From contig CAXKVR010000107.1 of NCBI GenBank assembly GCA_964058845.1, positions 186,001 through 250,000 of the forward strand: a stretch of 64,000 nt of DNA, read 5' to 3'. Origin of the DNA: Carex sylvatica. Lineage: Eukaryota > Streptophyta > Magnoliopsida > Poales > Cyperaceae. This document shows, one piece after another, positions 24,612 to 36,370 of this stretch; position 1 is the first letter of the stretch; every line of letters begins with the position of its first letter. Made by a program: the position numbers and the translations under genes. Under the pieces are notes generated by a model. That model had not been told where the DNA came from. It did not search any database and was given only the letters and a program-made list of their open reading frames with translations.

Positions 24612-27600
24612 TCAACGTGCAAAGACATCGGTACCGCTGGCCGACGACAAACTCTCTCCTGAATAATCTGCAAATGTCTCATCTGCCTTTGAGAGGGTGT
24701 AGGCCACCTCGACCATGCTCGGCCTCTTAGCAGGATCCTTTTGCAAGCACGCCTTGGCAACATTTATCACACTTACCACGCTATCAATTGGACATGATTG
24801 CTCCACTAGAGCCGGGTCCATCCACTCGCGGATCTTCGCCTCCTTCCTCCCATCCCGGGAATTGAAGATTGTCTTCTCGGCCTCCGACCATAAGGTCTCT
24901 CCTTCAGCATTGACTGCCTCTTTGCCTGACAAGAGCTCCAATAGAACAACACCATATGCAAAGACGTCCATCTTTGTAGTTACAAGTCCATCAGCCAAGT
25001 ATTCCGGTGCAATATAACCCTAAAAATAGATGGGAAAATTCTTTTAGTTGAAAAGTTTTTGAAACCTTGACGGTGGCTGTAATTTTAATTGAAAAGTTAA
25101 CTGTGCAATTTCAAATGAGTGAGCAATTGAGTGAACACGCTAATACGACGGGTTAAATCTCCTTAAAAGCCAATATTTATTATTCTGAGAATTGATTAGG
25201 CTTTAAAAAGCCAGTCTTTCTGGTAAAGGTTTAATAAATCTAGGATATTTTTATGTAATTTAGAAAGCAAAAACATGTACCGTGTCAATTTTTACTAAAC
25301 ACTATATCATATCTGTCGTACTATAACGTGTTGTAATATTTAAGATCTATAAAAGAAGGAAAGAATAATATGGCAGCAGGTATGGCATCAAATATGACAG
25401 CAAATATGGCCGAAATATGGCAGCAAATGTGGTGTGCAAATATGGCAGGAGATCATATCTCAGAAAAGATTTGTTTCTATGTATTTGATGTAAAATATAG
25501 AAATGAATAGACTAGAAAATGAAGAAAATAAAAGGCACATTATGGCTGATTACTAATACCATTATCTATAGAAGGCTCATGCCTTCTCATGTAAAATATA
25601 CAAAAATATTGGATGAAATAAAAACAAAAGGGAGAGAAGGGAGATTCATGGGAGTGCTTGTGTTTGTGTTATTGTTATGCAATTTTAATAATTCTAACAT
25701 GGTATCAGAGCATGGTTGCCTGGTAGTATAGCTAGAGAAATTGTTGTCCTTCTTGTCTTTAACTTCAATTTCTTGTGCTATATCGCTCTAAGGAGCTATC
25801 TGATATCTCGCAAACGTATCTACTTTCTGACCTATATTTTGTACCAAAACATGTGTTTAAAATCATTAAATCAGTCATATTGCATTGAATATCTATAGAA
25901 TATGGTACTGCTGCAAGTTTGTTCTTACTTTGCAGGAATCAGATGAAATCGAGAAGAAATCTGGATTTGAGAAGTTCTGACACGGGTCTGACAACATCTT
26001 GTACGGGTCTGACAACATCTTGTACGGGTCTGACAACATCTTGTACGGGTCGTACAACATCTTGTACGGGTCGTACAACATCTTGTACGGGTCTTACAAC
26101 ATCTTGTACGGGTCTTATCAGCCTCGACCAGACCAGAACAGAAATTTCAGCATCCGAACTTAAAACAGTCATAGATTTTGACTCGTAGCTCCGTTTTGAG
26201 TGTATGACCACTTTTCGGAAAGCTTGCGAGAAGATCTACAATCTGGCATTTTTGGAAATTCTGTACGGTCCGTGTCAATTTTGATACGGGTCGTATCAGA
26301 CAAATCCAGAAAGAAATCTGGAGTTCTGGAAAGAAATCTGAAGGAAGGAAAGTCGGCCAAAGTCTATTTAAACGGGATTTCTTGCACCAGAGAAGGATTC
26401 TGGAGCAGAGAGACAATTCTAGGGTTAGAGATTGACGGCTATTGCTTAGAGACGAAGTTGAGAAGCAAAAGACGCGAGTTTTTATTGTGGATCTCCTTTG
26501 TACTTCGGTTTTAGCATGAATTCTTTTTCTTTTATCTTTGTTATCTGTTTTAGCACTATGCTTGAGTAGTTTTATTTGTTTCTAGGGTTAAGATGTAATC
26601 GAATGTTTTGTTTTGCATCTAGTTATTGGATTTTTACGTTGAAATTTGTGTTTACTTGATTGTGATTGATTTTAATTGCTTAGTTTGAATTGCTTGATTA
26701 TTATTTGGTTTGACCACTAGATGAGGCCACATCTATAAGGTACTGTGTCCAATTTGATCTTGCAACCATACTAAGTACATGAGGTAGGATTAGTGATCCG
26801 ACAGGGGAAACCAACTAGTAGCCGGAAGGTGAACATTTCCTCTTATCGACGGATAAGAGGTTACCTTTAGTATTCCAAACAAGTAACTTGGTAACTCGAA
26901 CCAATATACGACAGTTGAGGTTTAGAGCTCAAAGAGGGCAGATATTGCAGATTCCATACCAAGTCGATAAACCAACATACGACAGTTGAGGTTTAGAAAC
27001 ATTAGGTCTGGTCAGTTGAACCCTACACAAAGGAACCACGTAAAGAAACAGTGACTGGTGCATTAACTCGAAGTCCACACGACCCGTGTACGACAGTACA
27101 CGGTCCGTGTAAGCTGATACGACCCGTGTAGGAAACTACACGATCCGTGTAAGCTGATACGACCCGTGTAAGAAATTACACGGTCCGTGTCAGGGACTGA
27201 GAGGCAGAACTGAGATAAGTCTGAAACCCTGGAAACTCCTTTTATTATTGATTTTCACTAAGTTTATTTACTGTCTTTCATTTAATTACTGTTATTGAAT
27301 TGATTAGGAATTAAATACCAAAAACCAACCATTTCTCACTTCTAGTCTTTAACTGATTTAAGTAGAGTCCGGTTTAGATTTGAACCGTCCCTGTGATCGA
27401 TACCCGACGATATACTACTCGATAGGACTGTGCATTTGCAGTCTGAACCGAAGGTGTATTAAAGGTTAAAAGGTACAGCTTGCTGTACTGAAACTTTGTA
27501 CCATACGCTTTTGTGTGAACACTATCCATCCTCAATTGAAAAATATCGAACACATCTCCTGATGGCTCTAAATCAAGTACGGCCATTAATTCTATGGATC

Positions 27601-30600
27601 TCTTGGAGAAACTCACACAACTTACTCAAACAATAACCCTTCAACAAACTCAAATGGTGGCTATGCAAAACGCTACCATTGCCAACCCTCAACCGGCAAC
27701 ACAACTTGCTGCCATAACCGATGGGTTCATTCATCCCAACCCAATAGACGTAAAGATGGATGGCACAAATTATACCTTCTGGTGTCAAGCTGTAGAGATG
27801 TATGTCAAAGGAAGAGAAAGAATGAAACACCTCACATGGGACCCTGCACCTCCGGATGAAACAAATTTGGGTTTCAGAAAATAGGAAGTGGACGATGTAG
27901 TTGTCAAAGGCTGGCTCATAAACTCACTTAAACCCCGACTAAGAAGCAAATACATTCGACATCCTACTGCAAGAGATGTATAGCAAGCACTCGCAACCAC
28001 CTTTTACGATGACAGTGATGAAGCACAGGTGTTTGCTCTAAATCGGTGGATCTCACATGTCAAACAAGACGGTAAAACAGTAGAAGAGTTCTATGATGAA
28101 TTGCACAGTCTATGGCAAGAAATCGACTTTCGCAGTCCCAACCATATGGTATGTGCTTGTGACATCGAAATGTTTAATAATTTTATTCAAAAAACTAGGG
28201 TGTATACTTTTCTTGATGGCCTTGACGACCGGCTTGATAATATTCGGGCACAAGTGCTGCAAATGAGCTCGTTCCCAACCCTCGAGCAAGCTTATGCACA
28301 TGTCAGGCGTGAATCGAACCGCCAAGGCATAATGATAAAAAACGGGCAAGAGACGGTGTTGAACTCGATTGCTATGGCTACACGAGGATACAAACCACGC
28401 GAGGTAAATACTAGTACTGACAAGTTTTTAAATTTTAAGGATAAATCAAAACTTAAGTGCAGTCATTGTGGTGGTATGAGGCATACTCGAGAGCAATGTT
28501 TTGAAATAGTTGGGTATCCCGAATGGTGGAAAAACCCGAAAAAGAAACAATAATATGATGCTAATAGAGGGTGTACAAGGATGGCAGCAACTGGAGGAAA
28601 CAAAGTTGAGATAGGTTACTTGACCGAATCAAATAGCAGCAAAGATTCTGAGGGACCAAAACTTGCAACTAGTAGCATTGCAGCAATAGCAGCACATACT
28701 AGTAACACCTCAACCGAAGCATCAGGTGCAGGTGAGAGAATAAGTAATTTTGTACCAGGTAATATACATAACTCAACTTTTGATAAAATTTATGAGTCAA
28801 AGTTAGGCAAAGTCCTTAACAATAATTCTGATAATGTCATAAACTCTCAAGATTGGATTATTGACTCTGGAGCAACATATCATATGACACATGAATAAAG
28901 AGATATCATTAATAAGAAAAAAATACAAAAAATGGTATAATAAATGCTAATGGAGGTGTCTATCCCGTAAGTGGGGCTGGAGATATCAAACTCTCACCAA
29001 CTTTGACTCTAAATAACACGTTACTAGTCCCTTCGCTCTCTACTAAGTTGATTTCTGTTGGATAACTCACTCAAGATTTAAACTGTGTTGCACTTATGTT
29101 TCCCTCTCATTATGTCTTTCAAGATCTCCTCACAAAAGAGATAATTGGCCATGTACTAAGAGGGAGGGACTGTATTATCTAGATGATTTGAAGACTGGGA
29201 GGACATATCTCGCAGAAAGTGTGGTAGAAGATAGAAAGAATAAAGTTATGTTATGGCATAAAAGGTTAGGGCACCCGTCGTTTGGGTATATGAAGAAATT
29301 TTCTCCTCATCTTTTTTTGAGAATAAATGAAAATGATTTGTCATGTAAAACGTGTGTTGAAGCTAAGAGTCATATAATTTCTTATATTGACAGTACAAAT
29401 AAATATCTTGTTCCGTTTGATCTTACTCATACCGATGTGTGGGGCCCCTTTCCAATTTGTCAAAATCTGGGTGTAGGTGGTTTTTATTGATGATTGTACT
29501 CGCATGACTTGGCTCTATTTACTAAAGAGTAAGGATAAAGTTACAAAAACCTTTTAATCTTTCTATAGTATGATTGAAACCCAATTTGAAAAATAAATTA
29601 AAATGGTAAGAAGTGATAATGGAACCGAATACGTAAACCAAAATCTTAGGGGATTTTTTAATGACAAAGGTATTATTCATGAGACCTCATGTGTAGGAAC
29701 CCCACAATAAAATGGTATTGCAGAAAGGAAAAATAGACACCTCTTGGAAGGAACTCGGTCACTTTTGTTTGAAAGCAAGGTACCTTCTTATTTTTGGAAT
29801 AACGCAATTACTTTTGCCACATTCCTAAATCAATCGAATGCCTACAAAAGCCAACGATTACAAAACTCCCTTGCAAACTCTATCATCACACATAAACATA
29901 CTATCTAGCTTGAATCTTTCTCCTCGCATCTTTGGATGTACTGTATTTGTTCATGTCTTAAAAACTCATCGTACTAAACTAGATGCCAATGCTGAAAAAT
30001 ATGTTTTTTTGGATTTTTGTTCATTTAAAAAGGGATATAAATGTTTCAACCCATCCACTCGAAGATTCCACACCTCCATGGATGTAACATTCTTTGAAAA
30101 TGAGTTTTTCTTTGCTAAAACCTAGTTTTTGGGTCAGGGAGAGACTGATGCAAGTGACCAAAATATGGACCAAAAAATATTTTTTTAACCCACCAAATAT
30201 AGGCTCGGGTTCCAATCCAGAAATCACAAACTAGTTAGCACCAAACCAATCAGAACCGAACCTGTCAGAACCAAATTCTGAGCCGAATCCACCTAATTCA
30301 CCACCTAATCCGAGCTTCAATCCAGAACCAAATTCTCCTGCAGAACCAGTCAGAAATCTGGTATCCAGACCTGATCTTGAACTCAGATCATCTTCTTCTG
30401 CTAGTCCTGACTTAAATGAATTTGACTTGCATGAACTAAATGAAAAGATAATACAGTCCCAACCCGATGAGCCAATATATCTAGAGGAAGATCCTCAGGT
30501 ATGTGTTTCTCAACCAAGATTTAAATTACCACCTCGTACAACTAGGGGACAACCACTAAAGAGGTATATACAAGAGGATGGTTCGAGTGAGAATATAAGA

Positions 30601-33600
30601 TATCCCATCGCTAATTATACCAGCACTATAAATCTTGTAAAACCATTGAGAGCCTTTGTGAATCAATTAGCTGCTGTCACGGTTCCTAATAAACTAGAAG
30701 ATGCCTTGAAAGATAAAAGGTGGGTCCAAGCAATGGAACTTGAGATGGATGCCCTTAAGAAAAACTGTACCTGGGAACTAGTAGATCTACCAAAGAAAAA
30801 AAATTCGGTGGGATGTAAGTGGGTCTACTCCATTAAGTATAATGAAAAAGGGGAGATTGATAGATATAAAGCACGATTAGTTGCTAAGGGGTATACACAA
30901 GTTTATGGGATTGATTTTCATGAAACATTCTCACATGTAGCAAAATTAAATACTGTGCGAGTTATCTTATCTCTTGTAGCAAACTTTGACTGGCCATTAC
31001 ATCAATTTAATGTGAAGAATGCATTCCTACATGGTGATCTAGAAGAAGAGATCTATATGGATATGCCACCAGGATACATAAATCATGAGTCAAGACCTAA
31101 AGTTTGCAAACTCACGAAGGCGCTGTATGGACTCAAGCAATCACTCAGAGCATGGTTTGGAAGATTTTGCATGGCAATGAAAAGCTATGACTACCAGCAG
31201 GGAGATTCGGATCACACAATGTTCTTCAAAAAATTCGGAGGTAAAATTGCAATTTTGATAATTTATGTTGATGACATGATAATTACTGAAGATGATGATA
31301 TTGAGATTGGGAAACTTGAGAAAAAATTAAGCAAGGAGTTCGAGATGAAAAACTTGGGTGGTTTAAAATATTTTTTGGGTATAGAGGTTTCTCGTAATCA
31401 AATGGGTATCTCTCTGTCTTAGAGAAAATACATCCTTAATCTCCTAAATGAAGTTGGTATGCTTGATTGCAAACCCATAGACACACCAATGGTCCAAATT
31501 ATGAAACTTAGTGATGATCCTAACCAAGTACCTACCAATAAAGAACAATACCAGAGGTTAGTGGAAAAATTGATATATTTGTCACACACCCGGCCTGACA
31601 TAGCCTATGCAGTGGAAGTTGTGAGTCAGTTCATGCATGACCCAAAGGAAGAACACATGGAAGCTGTGATAAGGATTATTAGGTACTTCAAAGGGAATCC
31701 AGGTAAGGGTATAAAATTTGGAAGACATGGACATGTTAACATTGAGGGTTATACTGATGCTGACTGAGCCGGCAATGTGGTTGATCGTAAATCTACATAT
31801 AGATACTTTACGTTTGTTGGCGGTAATTTGATAACCTGGAGAAGTAAGAAACAAAACATAGTGGCCCTTTCAAGTGCTAAAGCGGAGTTCCGAGGTATGG
31901 TAAAAGACATTTGTGAGCTTCTATAGTTGAAAAAGCTGGTCATTGAACTCGGCTTCAAACTAGAAAACCCGATAAAACTATTCTGTGACAACAAGGCTGC
32001 AATTGACATCTCCCACAATCCGGTGCAACATGATAGAACAAAGCACATTGAAGTAGATCGACATTTTATTAAAGAAAAACTTAACTCTAACATTATTTCT
32101 TTGCCATTTGTAAGGTTACATGAACAGGTTGCAGATATTCTTACCAAAGTGGTTGCCAGTAAATAGTTCAACACGGCTTTAGAAAAATAATGATGAAGGA
32201 CATCTACGTGTCATAGGGAGGGGGGGTGTCAAAACTAACACTATGACGTGTTGTAATATTTAAGATCTACAAAAGAAGGAAAGAATAATATGGCAGCAAA
32301 TATGGTCAAAATATGGCAGCAAATGTGGTGCGCAAATATGGCAGGAGATAATATCTAGGAAAAGATTTGTTTCTATGCATTTGATGTAAAATATAGAAAT
32401 GAATAGACTAGAAAAGAAAGAAAATAAAAGACACATTATGACTTATTATTAATACTATTATCTATATAAGACTCATGTCTTCTCATGTAAAACATACAAA
32501 AATATTTGATAAAATAAAAACAAAAGGGAGAGAAGAGAGATTCATGAGAAAGCTTGTATTTGTGTTCTTGTTATGGAATTCTAATAATTCTAACAATACC
32601 TGGGTGCCAATGATATGAGTAGTGACGGCATTATGACCAGTTTTGGCGAGGCCAAAGTTCGCGATCTTAGCACCTAGTCTTGAATCAAGCAGCAAATTAC
32701 TACTCTTGATGTCCTTGTGCACGACACGAGGCCAAGTGTGCTCATGGATGTACTGTAACCCGTGTGCTAGGTCCAAAGCAATCCGCAGTCTTGTTCGCCA
32801 ATCAATCTTGCGGGAAGATGCCGGGTCATGAAGCCACATGTCGAGCGACCCATTCTCTAAGTACTCGTATACCAAGTAACAAGTGCCCGATTCGGAGTCA
32901 ACACAGAAGCCTTCAAGCTTTACCAAATTGGTGTGGTTCACCTACGATATTATTTCGATTGAGACATTACATTAAGATATATATTGGATGTATCTTTTAA
33001 AGACTGAGAAAGCTTCCAAAACATGAATTCCATGTTTCACAAGAAACAGAGCTATCAGTCCTGCTTTTTCTTAAAGATAGCAAAAGAGAAGCCGGTTTCT
33101 CACTAACTGTCCATGTGATCGCAATAATTTCTTTGAATAATATGGGACCTTGCTTTTTGTAGCAATCCAAAATTTTATATTACTTTATGGAAGACGTGGT
33201 CAAAGTCATTAATTTGGGTGCAAAGCTAGTCAACATTTCCAAATTTATTTTATTTTACCATACAGAAAATGAATTGTCCCGACACATAAAATCTTTTTAG
33301 TTGCAAAACAAAACTAATCAACAGTCTGGTTAAAAAGGGAATAATTTTAAACCACAATAAATAAAACACTAACTAATTAATTTAATCTAACCTTTTGAAG
33401 AATCTTGAGCTCTTCACATGCGTTCCACTTCATCTTCTTCACAGCAAAGGTCTCTCCATCAATGCTTCCCCTGTACACTGTCCCCTGAATCAGGTGGCTA
33501 GAATCGAAATTCGCCGTTGCCTCTTTCAATTCTTCTAATTTAAACACTTTATACTTATCTAACCACTCTGTTATATCACTCATGAGCCTCACTTCTGATG

Positions 33601-34528
33601 CATTCCTTCCTAATCTTTGCTCGGCACCACCGCTTCCTTTCCCGCCATTTTCCTCTGACATCCGTTGCCTCATAATAAAGGATCTCCATAAGCAAGATAA
33701 TAGTATCAACATGAAAACAAATAGCGCACCAACAATGCCCAGAGAAATAGCTAACCCGACAATCACACCATTTCTATCTTTCGTCTCTACTACTGACACA
33801 GGAATTGGTGACGGTGCAGGGGCGGCGGCCTGTTCAGATTTATGGTTCAATAATATTGGTGGTGGATTCTGCACGAGGGGAACCAAAATGGTAGCAAATT
33901 CGGCGCTCGTATTTTCCGGACCATTTAATGAAACTAAAGATTGCACGGTGGTTCCGAAGCTAGACGCTACATAGCTGTAATTATCTGATGGTTGCATCAC
34001 GTAGGTGACTAAATTGGTGTAGTTATCAGTTGAGCTTGGGCACTGGCAAAACATTGGAAAAGTCACCATTTGTCCGACATCAAGGTCGGTCGGTACCAGT
34101 TTCGGGTTCACTATCTCCACTGCTTGGTACTGGGTTAAATTCTGAAACTTTCCAGTGGAGACTAAGTAATACGTATCGCCGGAATTTATCTGGTAAGCTA
34201 CCGGGTAGTAAGAGTGGTTGTTGTACTCCGATAGGCAATCACAAGTGAAGGGGATGAGTAGCGGCTGGCCGAGCCCAGGAGTGGTTGAAGTGGTTAGGTT
34301 GCTTGACCGGGCAACCATGAGGCGGCTTACACCGAATAGGTCGCCAACCGAGACTAGGTCCTGTATGCCCTGGGTTAGCCCGGCACGGTACAGTCCATAG
34401 GCCTGGCATGGGTAGATGGTGCGATTTGCTGAGCAGTTGAAACCATCCGGTGAGGCCGGTGACTGAGAATTGACATGGAATATTATTAAGAAACAGGAAA
34501 GTAGTATTATTAAATAGTAAGAATCCAT
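24612..34528 (-). CDS. LysM receptor-like pseudokinase (LYK4/LYK5-like)
   Basis: Three exons on the minus strand: 34528-33392, 32941-32600 and 25019-24612, in phase (379+114+135 codons, 628 residues). Signal peptide 1-21. The extracellular region has the Cys pairs of plant LysM receptors (PCQAY at 40, CDC at 96-98, CQC at 161-163) and about three LysM repeats. Membrane segment about 254-281. The kinase domain runs from about 327. It keeps Lys364 (FAVKKM) and the catalytic-loop Asp456 (HKDIKSSN). It lacks the Gly-rich loop pattern (only IQGTVYRG) and has Asn474 in place of the metal-binding Asp (NFG for DFG), so it is predicted to be a pseudokinase, as in LYK4/LYK5-type chitin co-receptors. 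Plasma membrane. Intron 2 contains a 7.3-kb Copia element inserted at the donor site; exon reading frames are still open. Confidence 0.85.
25314..25699 (+). repeat. 5' LTR of the Copia element
   Basis: Starts TGTCG and ends TTCTAACA, followed at once by the primer-binding site. It aligns along its length with 32227-32595. It contains short ATATGGCAGCAAATATGGC-like repeats (25369-25450). Confidence 0.85.
25700..25711 (+). promoter_or_regulatory. Primer-binding site (tRNA-Met type)
   Basis: TGGTATCAGAGC directly abuts the 5' LTR. This is the standard Copia primer-binding site, complementary to the 3' end of initiator methionine tRNA. Confidence 0.9.
25982..26119 (+). repeat. 21-bp tandem repeat, six full units plus a partial
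   Basis: Units contain ACAACATCTTGTACGGGTC with variation at two positions (TCTGAC, TCGTAC, TCTTAC). As 21 is a multiple of three, open frames appear on both strands; these are not genes. Confidence 0.9.
27077..27196 (+). repeat. Three 40-bp units, each a tetraloop hairpin
   Basis: Each unit starts CGACCCGTGTA and holds a stem-loop: CCGTGTAC-GACA-GTACACGG, CCGTGTAG-GAAA-CTACACGA and CCGTGTAA-GAAA-TTACACGG. The pair closing the loop is C-G, G-C and A-T in turn, that is, paired changes that keep the stem. It lies in the retroelement leader RNA about 400 nt before gag. Confidence 0.7.
27594..32166 (+). pseudogene. Decayed Copia gag-pol
   Basis: Domains in order: gag from 27594 (MDGTNYTFWCQAVEMYVKG, a Copia gag motif), zinc knuckle CSHCGGMRHTREQC near 28461-28502, protease motif DWIIDSGATYHMTH near 28853-28895, GAG-pre-integrase LWHKRLGHPSFGYMKK near 29251, integrase start near 29420, reverse transcriptase with YVDDM near 31266, and RNase H with LFCDNKAAIDISHN near 31978. 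In-frame stops interrupt gag (near 27882 and 27979) and other parts, and frame changes separate protease, integrase and reverse transcriptase. The segment 30125-30426 is a diverged, stop-rich linker. It cannot make a full polyprotein. Copia order (integrase before reverse transcriptase) is clear. Confidence 0.9.
32213..32226 (+). promoter_or_regulatory. Polypurine tract of the Copia element
   Basis: Purine-only run AGGGAGGGGGGG immediately before the TGTC start of the 3' LTR; it primes plus-strand synthesis in LTR elements. Confidence 0.85.
32227..32595 (+). repeat. 3' LTR of the Copia element
   Basis: Starts TGTCAAAAC, ends TTCTAACA, 369 bp, homologous to 25314-25699. Its last base is 4 bp from the end of LysM exon 2, read on the other strand. 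Confidence 0.85.
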
Positions 34529-35337
34529 GGTGATTTAGGGATTATTTTTTGCTTGTGGATCAGTGGATATGGTAGGTGAGAAGAGATATATATGTTTTGG
34601 GACTAAGGGAAGATGCAGGGGTTGTTCTTTTTCTTTATGGTGCTGTTATTATTTTTTCTGCCTTTGTCTTGAGCGTGGTCAATACGGTTGACTTCCTGTT
34701 TGGGCTACCGAGACTTTTAGGGTAATAAATCTGCTGTTATTATCGAGGACTAACAGGAACCTACGATTCCAACCCCATCCCTTCACATCTTTGTAAGCGC
34801 GAATCTCAATCAAAAATCTTTTCCATCCGCAAATATCAACGGACGGGATTGGAATCGCAGATTTATTTCCAGACTTTTGGATGTGTCCCGTGGATCGAAC
34901 GGCTCTGATGGAATACCAGATCAAATTTGATTCCAAACATTTGTTGAATCAGTCCACGGTGATTTTCAATCTTTCTATGCGTGATTACGACGTCTGTTGA
35001 CTAAGGCGGCATGTGAAAAGATTTATAAAGAGATTTAATTTAGTAAGTTAAATGGAACAATAATTGTTTTTTAAGATTGCTAATTAATAATTTTATTGAA
35101 AAATATATTTACGGTTGGTTGTAGCAATAATCTTTTTCGACTATTTGACTAATTTGTAAAAATATACAATTATTAAATTTTACGATTTCTTTTAGTTTTG
35201 AAAGATACGTAGGTTCAAATCAAATGAAATTGCATAATGAAATACTTGGACTGAAGAAATAATAAAGACACTTATTAAGAATTCGAATTGTAAAATCAGA
35301 ATCTTGGTAAAGTAAGTTTGAGACTGTTTAAACAGAG

Positions 35338-35880
35338 ATAAAACGTTGGTAACATTTGTAAAACGTTGGTATCGTTTGTAAAACGTTGTAACGTCTTAGA
35401 CTGTTTGAAACGCTGCAGAAATAATTGATCAAACTCAGAAAATAAATTAAAACATTGTAACAGTTTTAATTTGTCAGAACAGCTGAAATACAACTGTGCA
35501 GAATCAATCTGAAACATTACAACGTTTTACAACCGTTGTAACGTTTTAGAGAATGTCATAACCGCTAAGCACAACTGTCTAGATTCTACTTTAAACGTTG
35601 CAACGTTTTACAACCGTTGTAACGTTTCAAGAGTGTCAGAGCTTTAAGCAGAGCTGTATCAAAATTCAAAATCAAACGTTGTAACGATTTAATTAATTCT
35701 GAGCTTTAGAAATTTCTATTTTTGATCAAGTTTGAGTCAGTGCAAAACATTACATAACGTTATATAATCGTTGATAAGTTTTGATCGATTAGCTGAGCTG
35801 TCAGAAAATTAAAACCTTAAATTGTATTTCGAACTAAAACGTTGTAACGTTTTGGCTCACTTAGCTCATTTTTGAGCTGT
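35338..35880. repeat. AACGTT-rich degenerate repeat
   Basis: More than a dozen forms of AAACGTTGTAACGTTTTAC, itself close to palindromic, spaced over 540 bp. Two units of about 90 bp (from about 35514 and 35600) are most alike. Non-coding. Confidence 0.7.
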
Positions 35881-36194
35881 TTCTATATATTGGGCTTTGG
35901 ACTTTCTTCCCAAAGTAATCTCAGCCGACTCTAAACTTCTAAAACGCGATTTTATAGCAATTAGTGGTGCTCCAAATTCAACATTTACAACAAGTGAAAT
36001 CACTCTAATTTCTAAATCTTAATTTTTTTTTTTATTAATTTATCTAAATTACTCTCACTATCAGATTTTACTTATTTATACTCTTAAACATTCTACCACA
36101 TCATTCTCTAACTCTTTTCACGGTTAAATTTGTTTTCGTTCGATAGATGTTGCACTCTGAAGGTCCGAACTACTTACCACCACGCTTTAACACT

Positions 36195-36370
36195 CACCGC
36201 CGCACTCTGAGGGTCCAATCTACTCACCGTGGCGCTCCAATGGCCGGATTTACTCACTGTTGCTCTCCGACAGCCGGATCTACTCACCGATGCACTCCGA
36301 TGGTTGAATCTACTCACCGCAGTACTTCAATGACTGAATCAACTCACCGCCTTACTCCTATCGAAATGAG
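36195..36370 (+). repeat. 30-bp tandem repeat with open frame
   Basis: Five full units and a partial, each starting CACCG or similar and ending ATCTACT. In frame it reads ten-residue units of the type STHRxxPMxx inside an open frame at 36147-36506. A TATATATT lies at about 35885 and a transcribed leader is conceivable, but I recognise no protein family and do not claim a gene. Confidence 0.6.

Larger units (their letters stand above)
25712..27593 (+). other. Long non-coding leader of the Copia element
   Basis: About 1.9 kb between the primer-binding site and gag. It includes a 21-bp tandem array (25982-26119), a pair of direct repeats around ACGACAGTTGAGGTTTAGA (about 26909 and 26979) and three tandem hairpins (27077-27196). 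From about 26155 to 27505 it shares blocks with 57890-59410: one around the text CTCCGTTTTGAGTGTATGACC and one around GATCGATACCCGA and ACTTTGTACCATAC. The leader may include a captured or nested piece of another retroelement; its ends are not visible. Confidence 0.65.
25314..32595 (+). mobile_element. Ty1/Copia retrotransposon, decayed, inside an intron
   Basis: A complete LTR-LTR structure of 7282 bp: LTRs at 25314-25699 and 32227-32595, primer-binding site right after the 5' LTR, polypurine tract right before the 3' LTR, and domains in Copia order (gag, protease, integrase, reverse transcriptase, RNase H). The flanks read ATATC (25309-25313) and ATACC (32596-32600), a 5-bp target duplication with one difference. 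The element points opposite to the host LysM gene. The LTRs differ by many substitutions and small gaps, and the coding part has several stops, so it is not recent. Confidence 0.9.

Noticed and set aside
25893..26211. Repetitive frames on both strands
   Set aside because: They are produced by the 21-bp tandem repeat in the Copia leader.
25982..27196. CRISPR-like look of spaced short repeats
   Set aside because: Units are head-to-tail with no unique spacers and lie in a plant retrotransposon leader.
24612..32941. Two separate kinase genes, one on each side of the Copia element
   Set aside because: Exon phases and the kinase domain join exactly once the element is treated as intron; one gene explains both.
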